A stretch of 64,000 nt of DNA from Planctomycetota bacterium. Its GTDB lineage: Bacteria > Planctomycetota > MHYJ01 > JACPRB01. Positions within the stretch are counted from its first letter, which is position 1; every line of letters starts with the position of its first letter. The notes under the pieces were generated by a model, which worked only from the letters and a program-made list of their open reading frames with translations, searched no databases and was not told the DNA's origin. Both the position numbers and the translations under genes were made by a program. Of this stretch, positions 41,123 to 49,633 are shown one piece after another. The stretch is from the NCBI GenBank assembly GCA_016190175.1, contig JACPRC010000147.1, positions 1 through 64,000 of the forward strand, read 5' to 3'.

Positions 41123-42054
41123 AGGTTCATCCCCGCGAGGATCGCGACCGGGTAGGCGATCGCGGCGGCCAGCGGCACGAGGGTCAGAGACTGCTTGTAG
41201 ACCGTCATCGCCGCATCCTTCTGGTCGCTCACGGCGAGCCGGAACATCCGGACGGACTGGAGCAGACTCGCTCCGATGACCACGTACGTTGCGATGCACA
41301 CCCAGTCGGCCAGGGTGATGTACCCCAGCGGCGGCAGCGAACCCATGACGCCGGTGACGTGGTAGGTCACCGCGCCGACGAGGAGCAGCGTGTTCGTCGT
41401 GAGCCGCCCCTCCGCCGAACCCGGCCGCAGGAGCAGCGTGATCCCCATGACCATCAGGAAGCAGGCAAGCGGGACGAACACCTTGAGGGGAGACGAGAAT
41501 CCCGCCCTCTTGAGCTTCGTCGTCATGACGAAGCGGTGGAAGCTGTCGTCGTCGCCCGTGTACTTCTGCTCCGTCGCCGCGTGGTCCCACCCGGTGATCT
41601 TCCAGCCCGTCAGGACGATCTTCGGGTCGATCCCCGCGTCGCTCTTGTTCGGGGTGAATTGGAGTTCCTTCATCCCGAGCCTCTTGTCCTCGAGCTGGAT
41701 CGTCAGGGTCTGCGTGTCGAACGGGTAATGGTGGAAGTCGAATTGCTCGTAGAGACTCGCCTGGACGCGGTACTCCGCGACCGTATCGGTCCGCTTGATG
41801 GGGTCCCGCCCTCCGCGCCCGTTCATGAACTCGAAGTCGAGCTTGTCCAGATCCTCCTTCGCCCCGCGGAACGTGAGGTACATGTCGACCGTGTAGCTCC
41901 CGGTGGCGAGGTCGAACTGGCCGAGGCTCATGATGTAGGCCCCGACCTTGATCTGATGGGCGTCGGCCGGCGGCGCGGATTCCGGCACGTGCGCGAGGAC
42001 GGGGGCGGCGAGGAAGGGGACGACCGCGATGGCGGCGCGGAGCAGGTTCTTCAT
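41119..42054 (-). CDS. Pentameric ligand-gated channel homologue (copy 1)
   Basis: A 311-residue protein with a signal peptide (MKNLLRAAIAVVPFLAAPVLA), an extracellular domain containing YPFDTQTLTIQLEDK and four helices in the channel pattern: M1 (LKVFVPLACFLMVMGITLLL), M2 (RLTTNTLLLVGAVTYHVTGV), loop SLPPLGYITLADW, M3 and M4. The two copies share architecture and many motifs, so they arose by tandem duplication. An ATG six codons upstream is an alternative start. No ligand can be predicted. Confidence 0.85.
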   Translation of the reverse strand: MKNLLRAAIAVVPFLAAPVLAHVPESAPPADAHQIKVGAYIMSLGQFDLATGSYTVDMYLTFRGAKEDLDKLDFEFMNGRGGRDPIKRTDTVAEYRVQASLYEQFDFHHYPFDTQTLTIQLEDKRLGMKELQFTPNKSDAGIDPKIVLTGWKITGWDHAATEQKYTGDDDSFHRFVMTTKLKRAGFSSPLKVFVPLACFLMVMGITLLLRPGSAEGRLTTNTLLLVGAVTYHVTGVMGSLPPLGYITLADWVCIATYVVIGASLLQSVRMFRLAVSDQKDAAMTVYKQSLTLVPLAAAIAYPVAILAGMNL

Positions 42055-42087
42055 GGAGGGAAAACGTATCATCCGCGCCGGGAGCCG

Positions 42088-43386
42088 TCAATCAATCGGC
42101 AGCAGCACCAGGCCGGGCAGTTCGCGCAACTCCGCGAGGTCCGGGGTGGCGACGCCCGAGGCAGCGCGCGAGGAGCGCGAGGTCCAGCCGTACGCGAACC
42201 GCGGCGTCCGCATGAGTTTGCGCCGGAAGTAGCGGTAGGTCGCGTCTTCGGGTTCGGCGGCTCCGGCCGGCGGTCCGCCCCCGTCGCCCAACCGCGTGAC
42301 GCGGGAGCCGTCCACGACGCCGGCGTCGAACAGCCGCCTCGCGAGGGTCGCGCCATCCGGGGCGATCTCCACGGGGACGGTGGGCGCCGGCGCGACGCAG
42401 GTGAAGAGGCGCCACTCGTCCGCGGCGAGCGACAGGCCCGCGATCCGCGACGTCCCCTTCCCCACGTGCAGCTCCGCTCGGTCGAGCGTCGCCGCCTGGA
42501 ACGACGGGTAAACCGGTTTCACGAGCCCCGGGAATTCCACGTCGCACGCGCCCGGTTTCGTGCGCCGCACGAAATAGACGTCGAGTCTCGCGCTCGGGAT
42601 CTCGCAGGAGCGGCGGGAGATCGCGACGGTGCCGCGCGGGAAGAGCGCGAAGAAGGCCGCCACCCCCGCGGCCGAGAGCGCGAGGACGGCGACCCAGGCC
42701 CAACGCGCGCGCCGCGCCAGGAGCGAGAGCGCCGCGACGCCCGCGGCCAGGTAGATCCCGACGAACCAGAGCGTCGCCCGCCGCTTCGACTCGACCCACG
42801 GCTCCTGCGGCGCAAGGCGGCACAACGGCGCGTCCACGGGCTCGAACCACCGCGTCTCGAACTTCCCGCGGGCCTCGATCCCGCGAAGGGCGTCGGGCAG
42901 GTCGGCCGCCACGATCCCGCCCATCGCGGCGTACCCCTCGGGCGCGGTCCCGACGACCGCGTCGACGCCCTCGAGCCATTCGAGTTCCGCGCCCTTGAGA
43001 TCGAACAGGACCGTCCGCTCGTCCGGAGGAGTCCCGCGCGCGAGGATGAGCCGGTCGCTCTGGTAGAGCCCCCGACCCAGGGAGCGCCGCCGGTAGCGCG
43101 CCAGGATCTGCCCGTCGCGCCGGAAAAGCACCTCCAAGGGCGCGTCGATCGCGAGGGCGAGGACGGGGACGACGGGATCCGGTCGGCCGAGGCCGGCCTC
43201 GACGGCCTTCACGACCGCGATCCCCGCGTCGGTGCGGACGACGAGTTCGCCGGCGAGCGCTTCGGCGCCGCGGACGCGGACCTCGAGGGGCGTCCAGTGT
43301 CCCGGCCGGAAGGCGCCGCCGGTGAGCAGCTCGGCGCGTTCAATCACCGGCGCCTCCTGCATCAGGAGGACGATCAGGGCGAGCAC
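42088..43386 (-). CDS. Membrane-anchored protein of unknown function
   Basis: A 432-residue protein. A minimal leader (MLALIVLLMQEAP) is followed by an extracytoplasmic beta-rich domain (10-205), two helices (about 208-226 and 228-250), and a C-terminal domain (255-432). Layout and phrases such as GHWTPLEVRVRG resemble large secreted planctomycete-type proteins. The GTG start follows a TAGAAT box by 6 nt. It lies 33 nt before the channel pair on the same strand. Confidence 0.68.
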   Translation of the reverse strand: MLALIVLLMQEAPVIERAELLTGGAFRPGHWTPLEVRVRGAEALAGELVVRTDAGIAVVKAVEAGLGRPDPVVPVLALAIDAPLEVLFRRDGQILARYRRRSLGRGLYQSDRLILARGTPPDERTVLFDLKGAELEWLEGVDAVVGTAPEGYAAMGGIVAADLPDALRGIEARGKFETRWFEPVDAPLCRLAPQEPWVESKRRATLWFVGIYLAAGVAALSLLARRARWAWVAVLALSAAGVAAFFALFPRGTVAISRRSCEIPSARLDVYFVRRTKPGACDVEFPGLVKPVYPSFQAATLDRAELHVGKGTSRIAGLSLAADEWRLFTCVAPAPTVPVEIAPDGATLARRLFDAGVVDGSRVTRLGDGGGPPAGAAEPEDATYRYFRRKLMRTPRFAYGWTSRSSRAASGVATPDLAELRELPGLVLLPID

Positions 43387-43392
43387 TCGCGC

Positions 43393-43398
43393 ATTCTA
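43393..43398 (-). promoter_or_regulatory. -10 box of the membrane-anchored protein gene
   Basis: TAGAAT on the minus strand ends 6 nt before the GTG at 43386, placing the predicted transcript start at the start codon. Confidence 0.45.
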
Positions 43399-43424
43399 CC
43401 CCGGCCGGCCGCCTTTTTCGCCGG

Positions 43425-43622
43425 ACGGATCGCTCGCGGCTGCGGATCGAGAAGAGGTTCTTCTCCGACCTGTCGCTCGACCCCGCGTTCGGCGGAGGCG
43501 GCGCGATCGAGATCGACCCGGGCACGGGTGGGGACCGGGCGCGGAGCATCGCCTACTCGGGCGGCGTGATCTACGTCGCCGGCAACGATCGCGTCCCGGG
43601 CAACGAGGCGTTCTTCAGGTAG
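43425..43622 (+). pseudogene. 3' remnant of a delta-60-like beta-propeller gene
   Basis: A plus-strand frame reading LRIEKRFFSDLSLDPAFGGG, then AIEIDPGTGGDRARSIAYSG and VIYVAGNDRVPGNEAFFR, resembles the last repeat of a delta-60 or Kelch-like propeller protein. It has no start and ends in TAG. A GC-rich hairpin (about 43639-43658, CCCGGGCC...GGCTCGGG) follows. It is probably the truncated end of a lost gene. The rest of the 379-nt gap holds nothing else I can support. Confidence 0.5.
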
Positions 43623-43765
43623 TTCCCCTTCCGGGAGCCCCGGGCCGCGCGGCTCGGGGCCTGCTCCGGTCGTCTCACCGCGGCACGCAAGGGGACGGAC
43701 CGGCGCATTCAAAATGGACTTGCCCGAACGAAGATGCCGGGCTACACTTTCACCGGATAGGAGGA

Positions 43766-44701
43766 ATGATGATGAGGACACTCCCCCCCCCCCGCGGGCG
43801 CGCTCTCCTGACCGCGGGTTTGGCTTCCTTGGTCGTCCTTTCACTCCAATCGGCGGACACGCACGCACTCCCCCAGCAAGGGGGCAAACCCGCAGACCCG
43901 CACGTCTACTTCGCGAAGCTCGGTACGATCAGCGAACGGGCTGAGGTGGACGGCAACGAGCTATGGCCGGTCCCGCAGGGCCCGGAGGAACTGCTGCTCA
44001 GGAAGGAAAACCGGACCAAGACGACGGCGAGGTACTGGCAATTGATGTATGATGGAAGCGCAATAGGACGCGTCGCGGTCCGAGGAGAGGACACCTCCGC
44101 GCTGTGGGACAGGTGGAACATGGTCCGGGAGGGATACCTGGCCGCCGGTCGAGAGGCGCCGCGGTGCCACGGCACGGAGGCGCGCGCGAACGCATTCGTC
44201 AGGGCCTTCTCGACCGTCGAGCACGTCGTCGGGTTCGGAGAAAACGAGAAATTCGAGACCGAACACGGCAGCAGCGCGCATCCGTTGCGCTCCAGGATAG
44301 AGTATTTCGTCGACCAGTGCGGGTCGCCGATCTGGATCGAAAGCAACCTGCGGTTCTTCGTGAAGGTGGAGTGGAAGTCAATACCCAAGAAGAACAACGG
44401 GTTCGACTTGGTCGGCAAGTCTACCGGCATCATCGTCACGGAGACCCTCGTCAACGGAGGCGTGGTGGATCTCAAGTTCGAGGATCCGGTAGAGCAGAGC
44501 GTGGGCAAGATGTACGAGGATGCGCGCTTCCATAGTCTGGACTTCAAGTCCCACTTTCTGATAGGCACCTGGCTCGAGGTCTCGAACCTGGCCGCGGTGG
44601 CCGCAACCATCCATCAGACCGAAGCCTCCCAGCCCGTCTTGGGCGCCTACGGTGAGGGGATCACAGTCGACAGCTACGTCCGTGACCTGGGAGACCCATG
44701 A
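43766..44701 (+). CDS. Secreted protein of unknown function
   Basis: A 311-residue protein with a signal peptide (about 1-35, GRALLTAGLASLVVLSLQ). The mature part has scattered Trp and Cys and a beta-rich C-terminal half. AGGAGG stands just before the ATG, so unlike many genes here it uses a classical ribosome site. The stop overlaps the next gene (ATGA), so the two are coupled. No family recognised. Confidence 0.7.
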   Translation: MMMRTLPPPRGRALLTAGLASLVVLSLQSADTHALPQQGGKPADPHVYFAKLGTISERAEVDGNELWPVPQGPEELLLRKENRTKTTARYWQLMYDGSAIGRVAVRGEDTSALWDRWNMVREGYLAAGREAPRCHGTEARANAFVRAFSTVEHVVGFGENEKFETEHGSSAHPLRSRIEYFVDQCGSPIWIESNLRFFVKVEWKSIPKKNNGFDLVGKSTGIIVTETLVNGGVVDLKFEDPVEQSVGKMYEDARFHSLDFKSHFLIGTWLEVSNLAAVAATIHQTEASQPVLGAYGEGITVDSYVRDLGDP

Positions 44702-45885
44702 GATCCGGCGCTGCTCGCTGGTGGATCGCGCTCGCGTCGCTCTGTACCATGACGCCGGCGATGGGGAGCGATCGAGCGCAGGACTCCGACCCCGAACTCG
44801 CGAAGCGAGTGGACGATGCGCTCCGGGCCGACCTGGGCTGGTCGGCGTCGGAGTCGGCCGGGCTTCGCAAGGCGATCCTCGCCGGGTTCGCCGCCGTGCC
44901 GTCGGCCCCCGCCCAGCGGAAGGACGAGGCGCTCCGGAGCCTGCCCACATTACTCTCGTGGTGGGAACCGGGCGTCCAGCCGATCTTCCCGGAGGACTAC
45001 GCCCATCTCAACGAACGCTATCCTGTCCCGCCCGTGCTCCGGGAGAGGGAATTCTACGCGACCGCCAACTTGTTCGCGACGGTGATCGAGGAGGGGCTCA
45101 GGAGGTCTCCCCCCACGGAGGCGGAGGCGCGGCTCATCCGCTCTCAAATCGACGCAGGCTACGATCTGACCAAGCGGTTGCTGCGGGCGGGAGTCAGCGG
45201 GGACGAAGCGGAGAAGGAGATCGAATGGGCCGTGGAGAGTTCGAGGTCCATCGCTCACTCCTCCGTGGGCCATTCATTTACCTTGGGGATGGACCGACCG
45301 CTCACCAAGGAAGAGATGGAGGAAGCGCTGGGCACCGCGCAAACGGAGGCGGCGAAGCTGAACGGACTGGTCCTCCCGCGGGCGATCCCCAATTGGGAGC
45401 GGATGGACGAGGCGATTCTCAAGGCCAGGCGGGAACGGGCCGAGCATGTCGCCCTCGTCTGCGATGCGGGATCGGCATTTGGTCGCTGTCGGTGGAGTCT
45501 CCACCCACAGGCTCACCGCGCGCTCGGGGCTCTCGAGGCCGTTCAGGGCGAATACAAGGAGTGGAGGCGTCTCCAGTCGCGCCAAAGCCAGGACGAATCC
45601 AAGGCGAGGAGGGAGGCGATCCTGGCGGGACTTCAGGAGGAGGCGAAGCGGCGGGCGGCGAGCGAACCTCGTCCTCCGAGAACGTCGTCTTTCCGCGCGG
45701 ACCCGGAGCCCGTGTCGAACGGGATGTCCCCCGCGAGAAGGCCGGCAACGCCGCAGCGCGACGACGGACTCGCGCGCCTCCGTATCGCGATCGTCGTACT
45801 GGCCGTGCTGATCGTTGTCGCCGCGATCGTCGTGCCCATTCTGCGACGGCGCCGGGACCGTGGTACGCGGACGGCTGATCGCTGA
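44698..45885 (+). CDS. Exported helical protein with C-terminal membrane anchor
   Basis: A 395-residue protein with a signal peptide (1-24), a mostly helical body, a charged coiled-coil stretch (about 285-330), and a single C-terminal helix (RLRIAIVVLAVLIVVAAIVV) followed by RRRRDR, the type I stop-transfer layout. It is translationally coupled to the secreted protein before it, so they probably work together at the cell surface. Function unknown. Confidence 0.7.
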   Translation: MRSGAARWWIALASLCTMTPAMGSDRAQDSDPELAKRVDDALRADLGWSASESAGLRKAILAGFAAVPSAPAQRKDEALRSLPTLLSWWEPGVQPIFPEDYAHLNERYPVPPVLREREFYATANLFATVIEEGLRRSPPTEAEARLIRSQIDAGYDLTKRLLRAGVSGDEAEKEIEWAVESSRSIAHSSVGHSFTLGMDRPLTKEEMEEALGTAQTEAAKLNGLVLPRAIPNWERMDEAILKARRERAEHVALVCDAGSAFGRCRWSLHPQAHRALGALEAVQGEYKEWRRLQSRQSQDESKARREAILAGLQEEAKRRAASEPRPPRTSSFRADPEPVSNGMSPARRPATPQRDDGLARLRIAIVVLAVLIVVAAIVVPILRRRRDRGTRTADR

Positions 45886-45918
45886 TCGCTCATCGCTGAT
45901 TGCTGATTGCTGATCGCT
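45874..45918. repeat. Heptamer repeat array, GCTGATC type
   Basis: Six units of the reverse form (GCTGATC, GCTGATT, GCTCATC) overlap the last codons of the exported protein and fill the gap to the next, convergent gene. Confidence 0.8.
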
Positions 45919-45923
45919 TCTTC

Positions 45924-46682
45924 TCACGCCGCCGCGCTCTGCGTCTTCTTCAGGAACGCCGGCCCCAAGAGCAGCCCCACCGCCGCCGCGCCGAAGATCG
46001 CGCACTGGATCAGCGCCGTGGGCTCCGCGTCAAGCCGCGACGCCGCCCAGAACGGCGAGAAGATGCCGAGGAAGCCCAGCGGGGCCCCGGTGAACTCCAG
46101 GACGAGATAATAGAGGAAGGGCAGCCCCGCGCACGAGAGGAAGAATCCGAGGTAGTACGCCGGCGCCGCACGCCACTTCCGGTCCGCGGCCAGCGAGAAG
46201 AGCGCCGCGACGAAGCACGCCAGCACCGCCACCTGGAGTTGCCCCTTGAAGAACGTCCACAGCCCCAGGTTCGAGATGTTCTGGCAGATGAACGCGAGCG
46301 GCAGCACGAAGACGAACAGGAGCACGACCTGGAGCATCAGAATGTGCACCTGCCCTTGACACGGCGCCGCGCCGCTTTGCGGTGCGCCGCCTCCGGCGGC
46401 GCGGTCCGCAGGACCGCGCGCCGCGTCAAGGGCCTGCCCGGACTCCGCGGTCACCGGGGGCGCCTCCCGGTCCTCGCTCAGGATTCTCGGGATGAAGAGC
46501 GGCCAGAGCGCCAGGACGAAGAACAGCTCCGAGTAGAGGAGAAAGTTGTACAGGTTCTCCGGCCGGACGTACGCCGACAGCACCGGAGCGATGTCGGAGA
46601 GGACGAGCACGAGGCCCGTGCCGATGAACCCGAGCCAGGCGAGGTAGACGACGATCGTCCGCTGGAGGTTCACGCGCGCCAT
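45924..46682 (-). CDS. Multi-pass membrane protein, unknown
   Basis: A 252-residue protein with about seven hydrophobic helices. A 45-residue hydrophilic loop (about 77-115), rich in Ala and Gly, may be an expansion. The ATG at 46682 follows GAGGGGGG. It lies 63 nt from the ftsQ-like stop, on the same strand. Composition resembles ABC-2-type permease subunits but no motif confirms this. Confidence 0.62.
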   Translation of the reverse strand: MARVNLQRTIVVYLAWLGFIGTGLVLVLSDIAPVLSAYVRPENLYNFLLYSELFFVLALWPLFIPRILSEDREAPPVTAESGQALDAARGPADRAAGGGAPQSGAAPCQGQVHILMLQVVLLFVFVLPLAFICQNISNLGLWTFFKGQLQVAVLACFVAALFSLAADRKWRAAPAYYLGFFLSCAGLPFLYYLVLEFTGAPLGFLGIFSPFWAASRLDAEPTALIQCAIFGAAAVGLLLGPAFLKKTQSAAA

Positions 46683-46693
46683 GGGCCCCCCTC

Positions 46694-46775
46694 TCATGGG
46701 GATGGGGAGATCGGGAGATCCCATCGTCTCGACCTTCTCATCTCCCTATCTCCCCATCTCCCTATCTCCCCGCGG
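46694..46775. repeat. GGGGAGAT / ATCTCCC inverted repeats
   Basis: GGGATGGGGAGATCGGGAGAT (in part) at about 46697-46718 is answered by four ATCTCCC/ATCTCCCC units at 46740-46772. The right arm overlaps the 3' end of the ftsQ-like gene and encodes its terminal residues. Confidence 0.7.
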
Positions 46776-47678
46776 CCGCCCGCGGTCCGTCGTTCGACTG
46801 TCCTTCTCCAGCACCGCGGGCTTCTCGAAGTAGACCTTCGCGTACTGGAGTCCGTCAAGGTTCGGATATGCCTCCAGGACGAGCCTCAGGTTCCCGATCT
46901 TCTGCGCGACGGTCAGCTCGCCGAACTTCCGGCTCGATTCCGGCCGGCCCCAGTAGACGATGCAGCCCGACGACGTCAGCATCGCGATCTCGCTCTTCTT
47001 CGGGTTGACCCTTCCGCCGAGGTTCGCGACGTCGATCGCCGTCACGCCCGCCTTCGCCAGGAGCGGCTCGCGGCCGACGAGTTCCGCCGTCTCGATGCCG
47101 GCGGCCAGCGCCGGGTCGTCCCACATCCTCCCCGCCTCCGGCGCGGAGCCGAGCCCGACGAGGTCCGCTTCGAGCGCCCGGGGCGGCCGCTCCTTCCAGA
47201 CGCCGGGGAGGCGCACGCGGTCGCGGTCCACGGCGATCCAGCCTTCGCCCGTGCGCACCGTGACGTGCGGCGTCCGGAACTCGTAGCGCACGCGGAGCCG
47301 GTTCGGGAACTCCCGCTGCACGGAGGTGACGCGCCGGACCCACGGGTTCTTCTCGAAGGCCCGCCCCACGCGCGCCGGCGCCTCGTCGTCGAAGGCGCTC
47401 CAGCCGTCCGGCCCCAGATCCACGTCGACCGCGTTGCGGCCGCCGGTCCATTTCGGCGCCAGCGCGACGCGGAGAGACTCCGGCGTGACGACGTACTCCT
47501 TCCGCCCGGCGACCAGGCTGTAGACCTCCTTGTGCACGAGGAGGACGACGAGCGTGAGGGCGCCGATCCCGGCGGAGATCTTGCCTGCGCGCAGGAGGCC
47601 CGCGCGGTGCTCGCCCGCCCACGCGCGAACCTTGAGGTCGGGCAGGCGGACCTGCTTCAGCCTCTTGAAGAGGGTCAT
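46746..47678 (-). CDS. ftsQ: FtsQ/DivIB-like cell division protein
   Basis: A 310-residue bitopic protein: cytosolic basic N-terminus, one transmembrane helix (about 35-55), then a POTRA-like segment (EKNPWVRRVTSVQREFPNRL) and a beta domain closing with IGNLRLVLEAYPNLDGLQYA. This is the FtsQ plan, and the gene sits on the same strand as the ddl-mur-ftsW group 3.5 kb upstream. The repeat at its 3' end supplies the tail DRGRPRGDREMGR. The start ATG has no strong ribosome site. Assignment is by architecture and context. Confidence 0.65.
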   Translation of the reverse strand: MTLFKRLKQVRLPDLKVRAWAGEHRAGLLRAGKISAGIGALTLVVLLVHKEVYSLVAGRKEYVVTPESLRVALAPKWTGGRNAVDVDLGPDGWSAFDDEAPARVGRAFEKNPWVRRVTSVQREFPNRLRVRYEFRTPHVTVRTGEGWIAVDRDRVRLPGVWKERPPRALEADLVGLGSAPEAGRMWDDPALAAGIETAELVGREPLLAKAGVTAIDVANLGGRVNPKKSEIAMLTSSGCIVYWGRPESSRKFGELTVAQKIGNLRLVLEAYPNLDGLQYAKVYFEKPAVLEKDSRTTDRGRPRGDREMGR

Positions 47679-47739
47679 CCAAGTATCTATCGGCACGGTC
47701 GCGCCCGCTTTATCGTACAATCGGGCACCGACCCGGGTG

Positions 47740-48010
47740 GTCCGCACTTGTTGTGGCGGACCACCCAGAGAGGACGGAGAGCAAAGAACAAAGAGGAAAG
47801 GAGGCGGGGAAGCCTCCCCCGCTTGCGCGCCTTCGCGACGCCGTAGCCGCCGCTTCGGCGGCGCAGGCGCGGCCGTAGCCGCGGCCGCTTTCCGCCTCCG
47901 CGCTTCGGCGTGACCACGCCGTAGCTCGCCGGAGGCGAGCGAAGGCGGGCGGCGTGGCGAAGGCCCGGCCGCTTTGTTCTTCGTTCTCGGTTCTTTCCGG
48001 CCGGCCCGAT
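47740..48010. repeat. GC-rich palindromic intergenic element
   Basis: The 379-nt gap between ftsQ and the histidine kinase is filled with inverted repeats: GCCGCCG-CTT-CGGCGGC near 47846, GCGGCCGTAGCCGCGGCCGC near 47869-47889, and CTCGCC-GGAG-GCGAG near 47926. These are bounded by AAAGAACAAAG (about 47784) and CTTTGTTCTT (about 47972), which are complementary. No gene is supported. Confidence 0.55.
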
Positions 48011-48057
48011 CCGACAAGTACGGACCGGCCAGGGCACCGACAGCGGGGGGATACAGC

Positions 48058-49611
48058 ATGAATGAAGGGGATCCGTTCCTCCGGACCTTCCTCAATCGAA
48101 ACTCCGCCGTCGCCTGGATGATCCTCGAGTCCGCGGGCGACGGGATCTTCGGGCTCGACACCGAGGGACGGATCACGTTCACCAACAGCGCGGCCGCGGC
48201 GCTCCTCGGGTACGAACCGGCGGATTTCGTCGGCCGTCACTCGCACTCGACCTACCATTATTCGCGGGCGGACGGAACCCCCTACCCGGCCGAGGAGTGT
48301 CCGATCTACGCCGCGTACCGGACGGGGACGGTCCACCGGTCGGACGCGGACGTCTTCTGGCGGAAGGACGGCACTTCGTTCGACGTCGAGTACACGAGCA
48401 CCCCGATCCTGGAGGACGGACGGATCACCGGGGCCGTCGTCGTCTTCCGCGACATCTCGGAGCGGCGGCGGTTCCGGGAACGGATGAGCCAGGTGGAGAA
48501 GATGACCGCGGTCGGCCGCCTCGCGGGCGGCGTCGCCCACGACTTCAACAACATCCTCACCGTCATCAACGGCTACTGCCAGCTCCTGCTCACGCGGATG
48601 GACCCGCGCGATCCCTGGCGGCCGATGGTCGAGGAGGTCAACGCGGCGGGGGAGCGCGCCGCGACCCTCACGCGGCAGCTCCTCGTCTTCAGCCGCAAGC
48701 AGGAGATCGCTCCGCGGGTCCTCGACGTCGCCTCGATCGTCGCCGGCATGGAGAAGATGCTCCGCCGGCTGATCGGCGAGGACGTCGATCTGACCGTCGC
48801 GACCCCGAGCCCGGGTCGCGTCAGGGCCGATCCCGGACAGATCGAACAGGTCGTGATGAACCTGGTCGTCAATGCCCGCGACGCGATGCCGGGCGGGGGA
48901 CAGATCACGATCGAGGTGGAGGAGGTCGAACTGGATGCGGGCTATGCGGCGGCGCACCCCGGCGCCCGCCCCGGACCGCACGTCCTGCTGACCGTGACGG
49001 ACACCGGCGGGGGGATGAGCGAGGAGGTCCGGGCGCACCTCTTCGAGCCGTTCTTCACGACGAAGGAGAAGGGCACGGGACTGGGGCTTTCGACGGTCTA
49101 CGGGATCGTCCGGCGTTTCGACGGCCACATCTCCGTCACCAGCGAGCCGGGCCGGGGAACGACGATGCGGGCGTACCTGCCCCGCGCCGAGGCCGGCGAG
49201 GTCCCCGCCGCCCCCGCTCCGCCTCCCCCCGTCGCGCGCGGGAAGGAGACCGTGCTCCTCGTCGAGGACGAGGAGGCCGTGCGGCGGCTCGCGCGGGTGA
49301 TCCTCGAGAGCCAGGGGTATGCGGTGATCGAGGCCGCCGACGCGCGCGAGGCGCTCCATGCGATCGAGACCGGCCCCGCGGCGATCCACCTCTTGCTCAC
49401 GGATACCGTCATGCCGGGCATGGGCGGCCTTCAGCTCGCCCGCGAGGCGCGCGACCGGCGGCCGGACCTGCGGATTCTCCTGATGTCGGGATACACGGAC
49501 CGGACGCTCGTCGACCGCGAGCCCGAGGCCGCGGACCTCCCCTTCCTCCAGAAGCCCTTCACCGTCGCCGGGCTGGCCTCGAAAGTCCGCGAGGTGCTCG
49601 ACCGCTCGTGA
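48058..49611 (+). CDS. Hybrid sensor histidine kinase (PAS-HisKA-HATPase-REC)
   Basis: A 517-residue cytosolic sensor kinase. A PAS domain (about 18-135) precedes the phospho-acceptor His161 in GGVAHDFNN, an ATPase domain with N-box (N268-x3-N272), DTGGGM (315-320) and FEPFFTTKEKGTGLGL (329-344), and a receiver domain (398-517) with Asp449. No transmembrane segment, so the signal is internal; the PAS core has a Cys81 and several His. No separate response regulator with a DNA-binding domain is adjacent. GGGGGG precedes the ATG. Confidence 0.93.
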   Translation: MNEGDPFLRTFLNRNSAVAWMILESAGDGIFGLDTEGRITFTNSAAAALLGYEPADFVGRHSHSTYHYSRADGTPYPAEECPIYAAYRTGTVHRSDADVFWRKDGTSFDVEYTSTPILEDGRITGAVVVFRDISERRRFRERMSQVEKMTAVGRLAGGVAHDFNNILTVINGYCQLLLTRMDPRDPWRPMVEEVNAAGERAATLTRQLLVFSRKQEIAPRVLDVASIVAGMEKMLRRLIGEDVDLTVATPSPGRVRADPGQIEQVVMNLVVNARDAMPGGGQITIEVEEVELDAGYAAAHPGARPGPHVLLTVTDTGGGMSEEVRAHLFEPFFTTKEKGTGLGLSTVYGIVRRFDGHISVTSEPGRGTTMRAYLPRAEAGEVPAAPAPPPPVARGKETVLLVEDEEAVRRLARVILESQGYAVIEAADAREALHAIETGPAAIHLLLTDTVMPGMGGLQLAREARDRRPDLRILLMSGYTDRTLVDREPEAADLPFLQKPFTVAGLASKVREVLDRS

Positions 49612-49621
49612 TCGCGCGTCG

Positions 49622-49627
49622 TATAAT
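49622..49627 (+). promoter_or_regulatory. -10 box of the C25 peptidase gene
   Basis: TATAAT ends 6 nt before the ATG at 49634, so transcription should begin at or next to the A of the start codon. Confidence 0.55.
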
Positions 49628-49633
49628 CGCCGT

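Noticed and set aside
40202-42091. Single fused protein covering both channel homologues
   Set aside because: The upstream half of that open frame is out of frame with the first channel gene. The two genes are separate, with a GTGA overlap at 41119-41122.
43232-44701. Extension of the secreted protein gene at 43766 upstream to 43232
   Set aside because: The extension crosses the end of the oppositely oriented membrane gene and the propeller remnant in another frame. AGGAGG marks the ATG at 43766.
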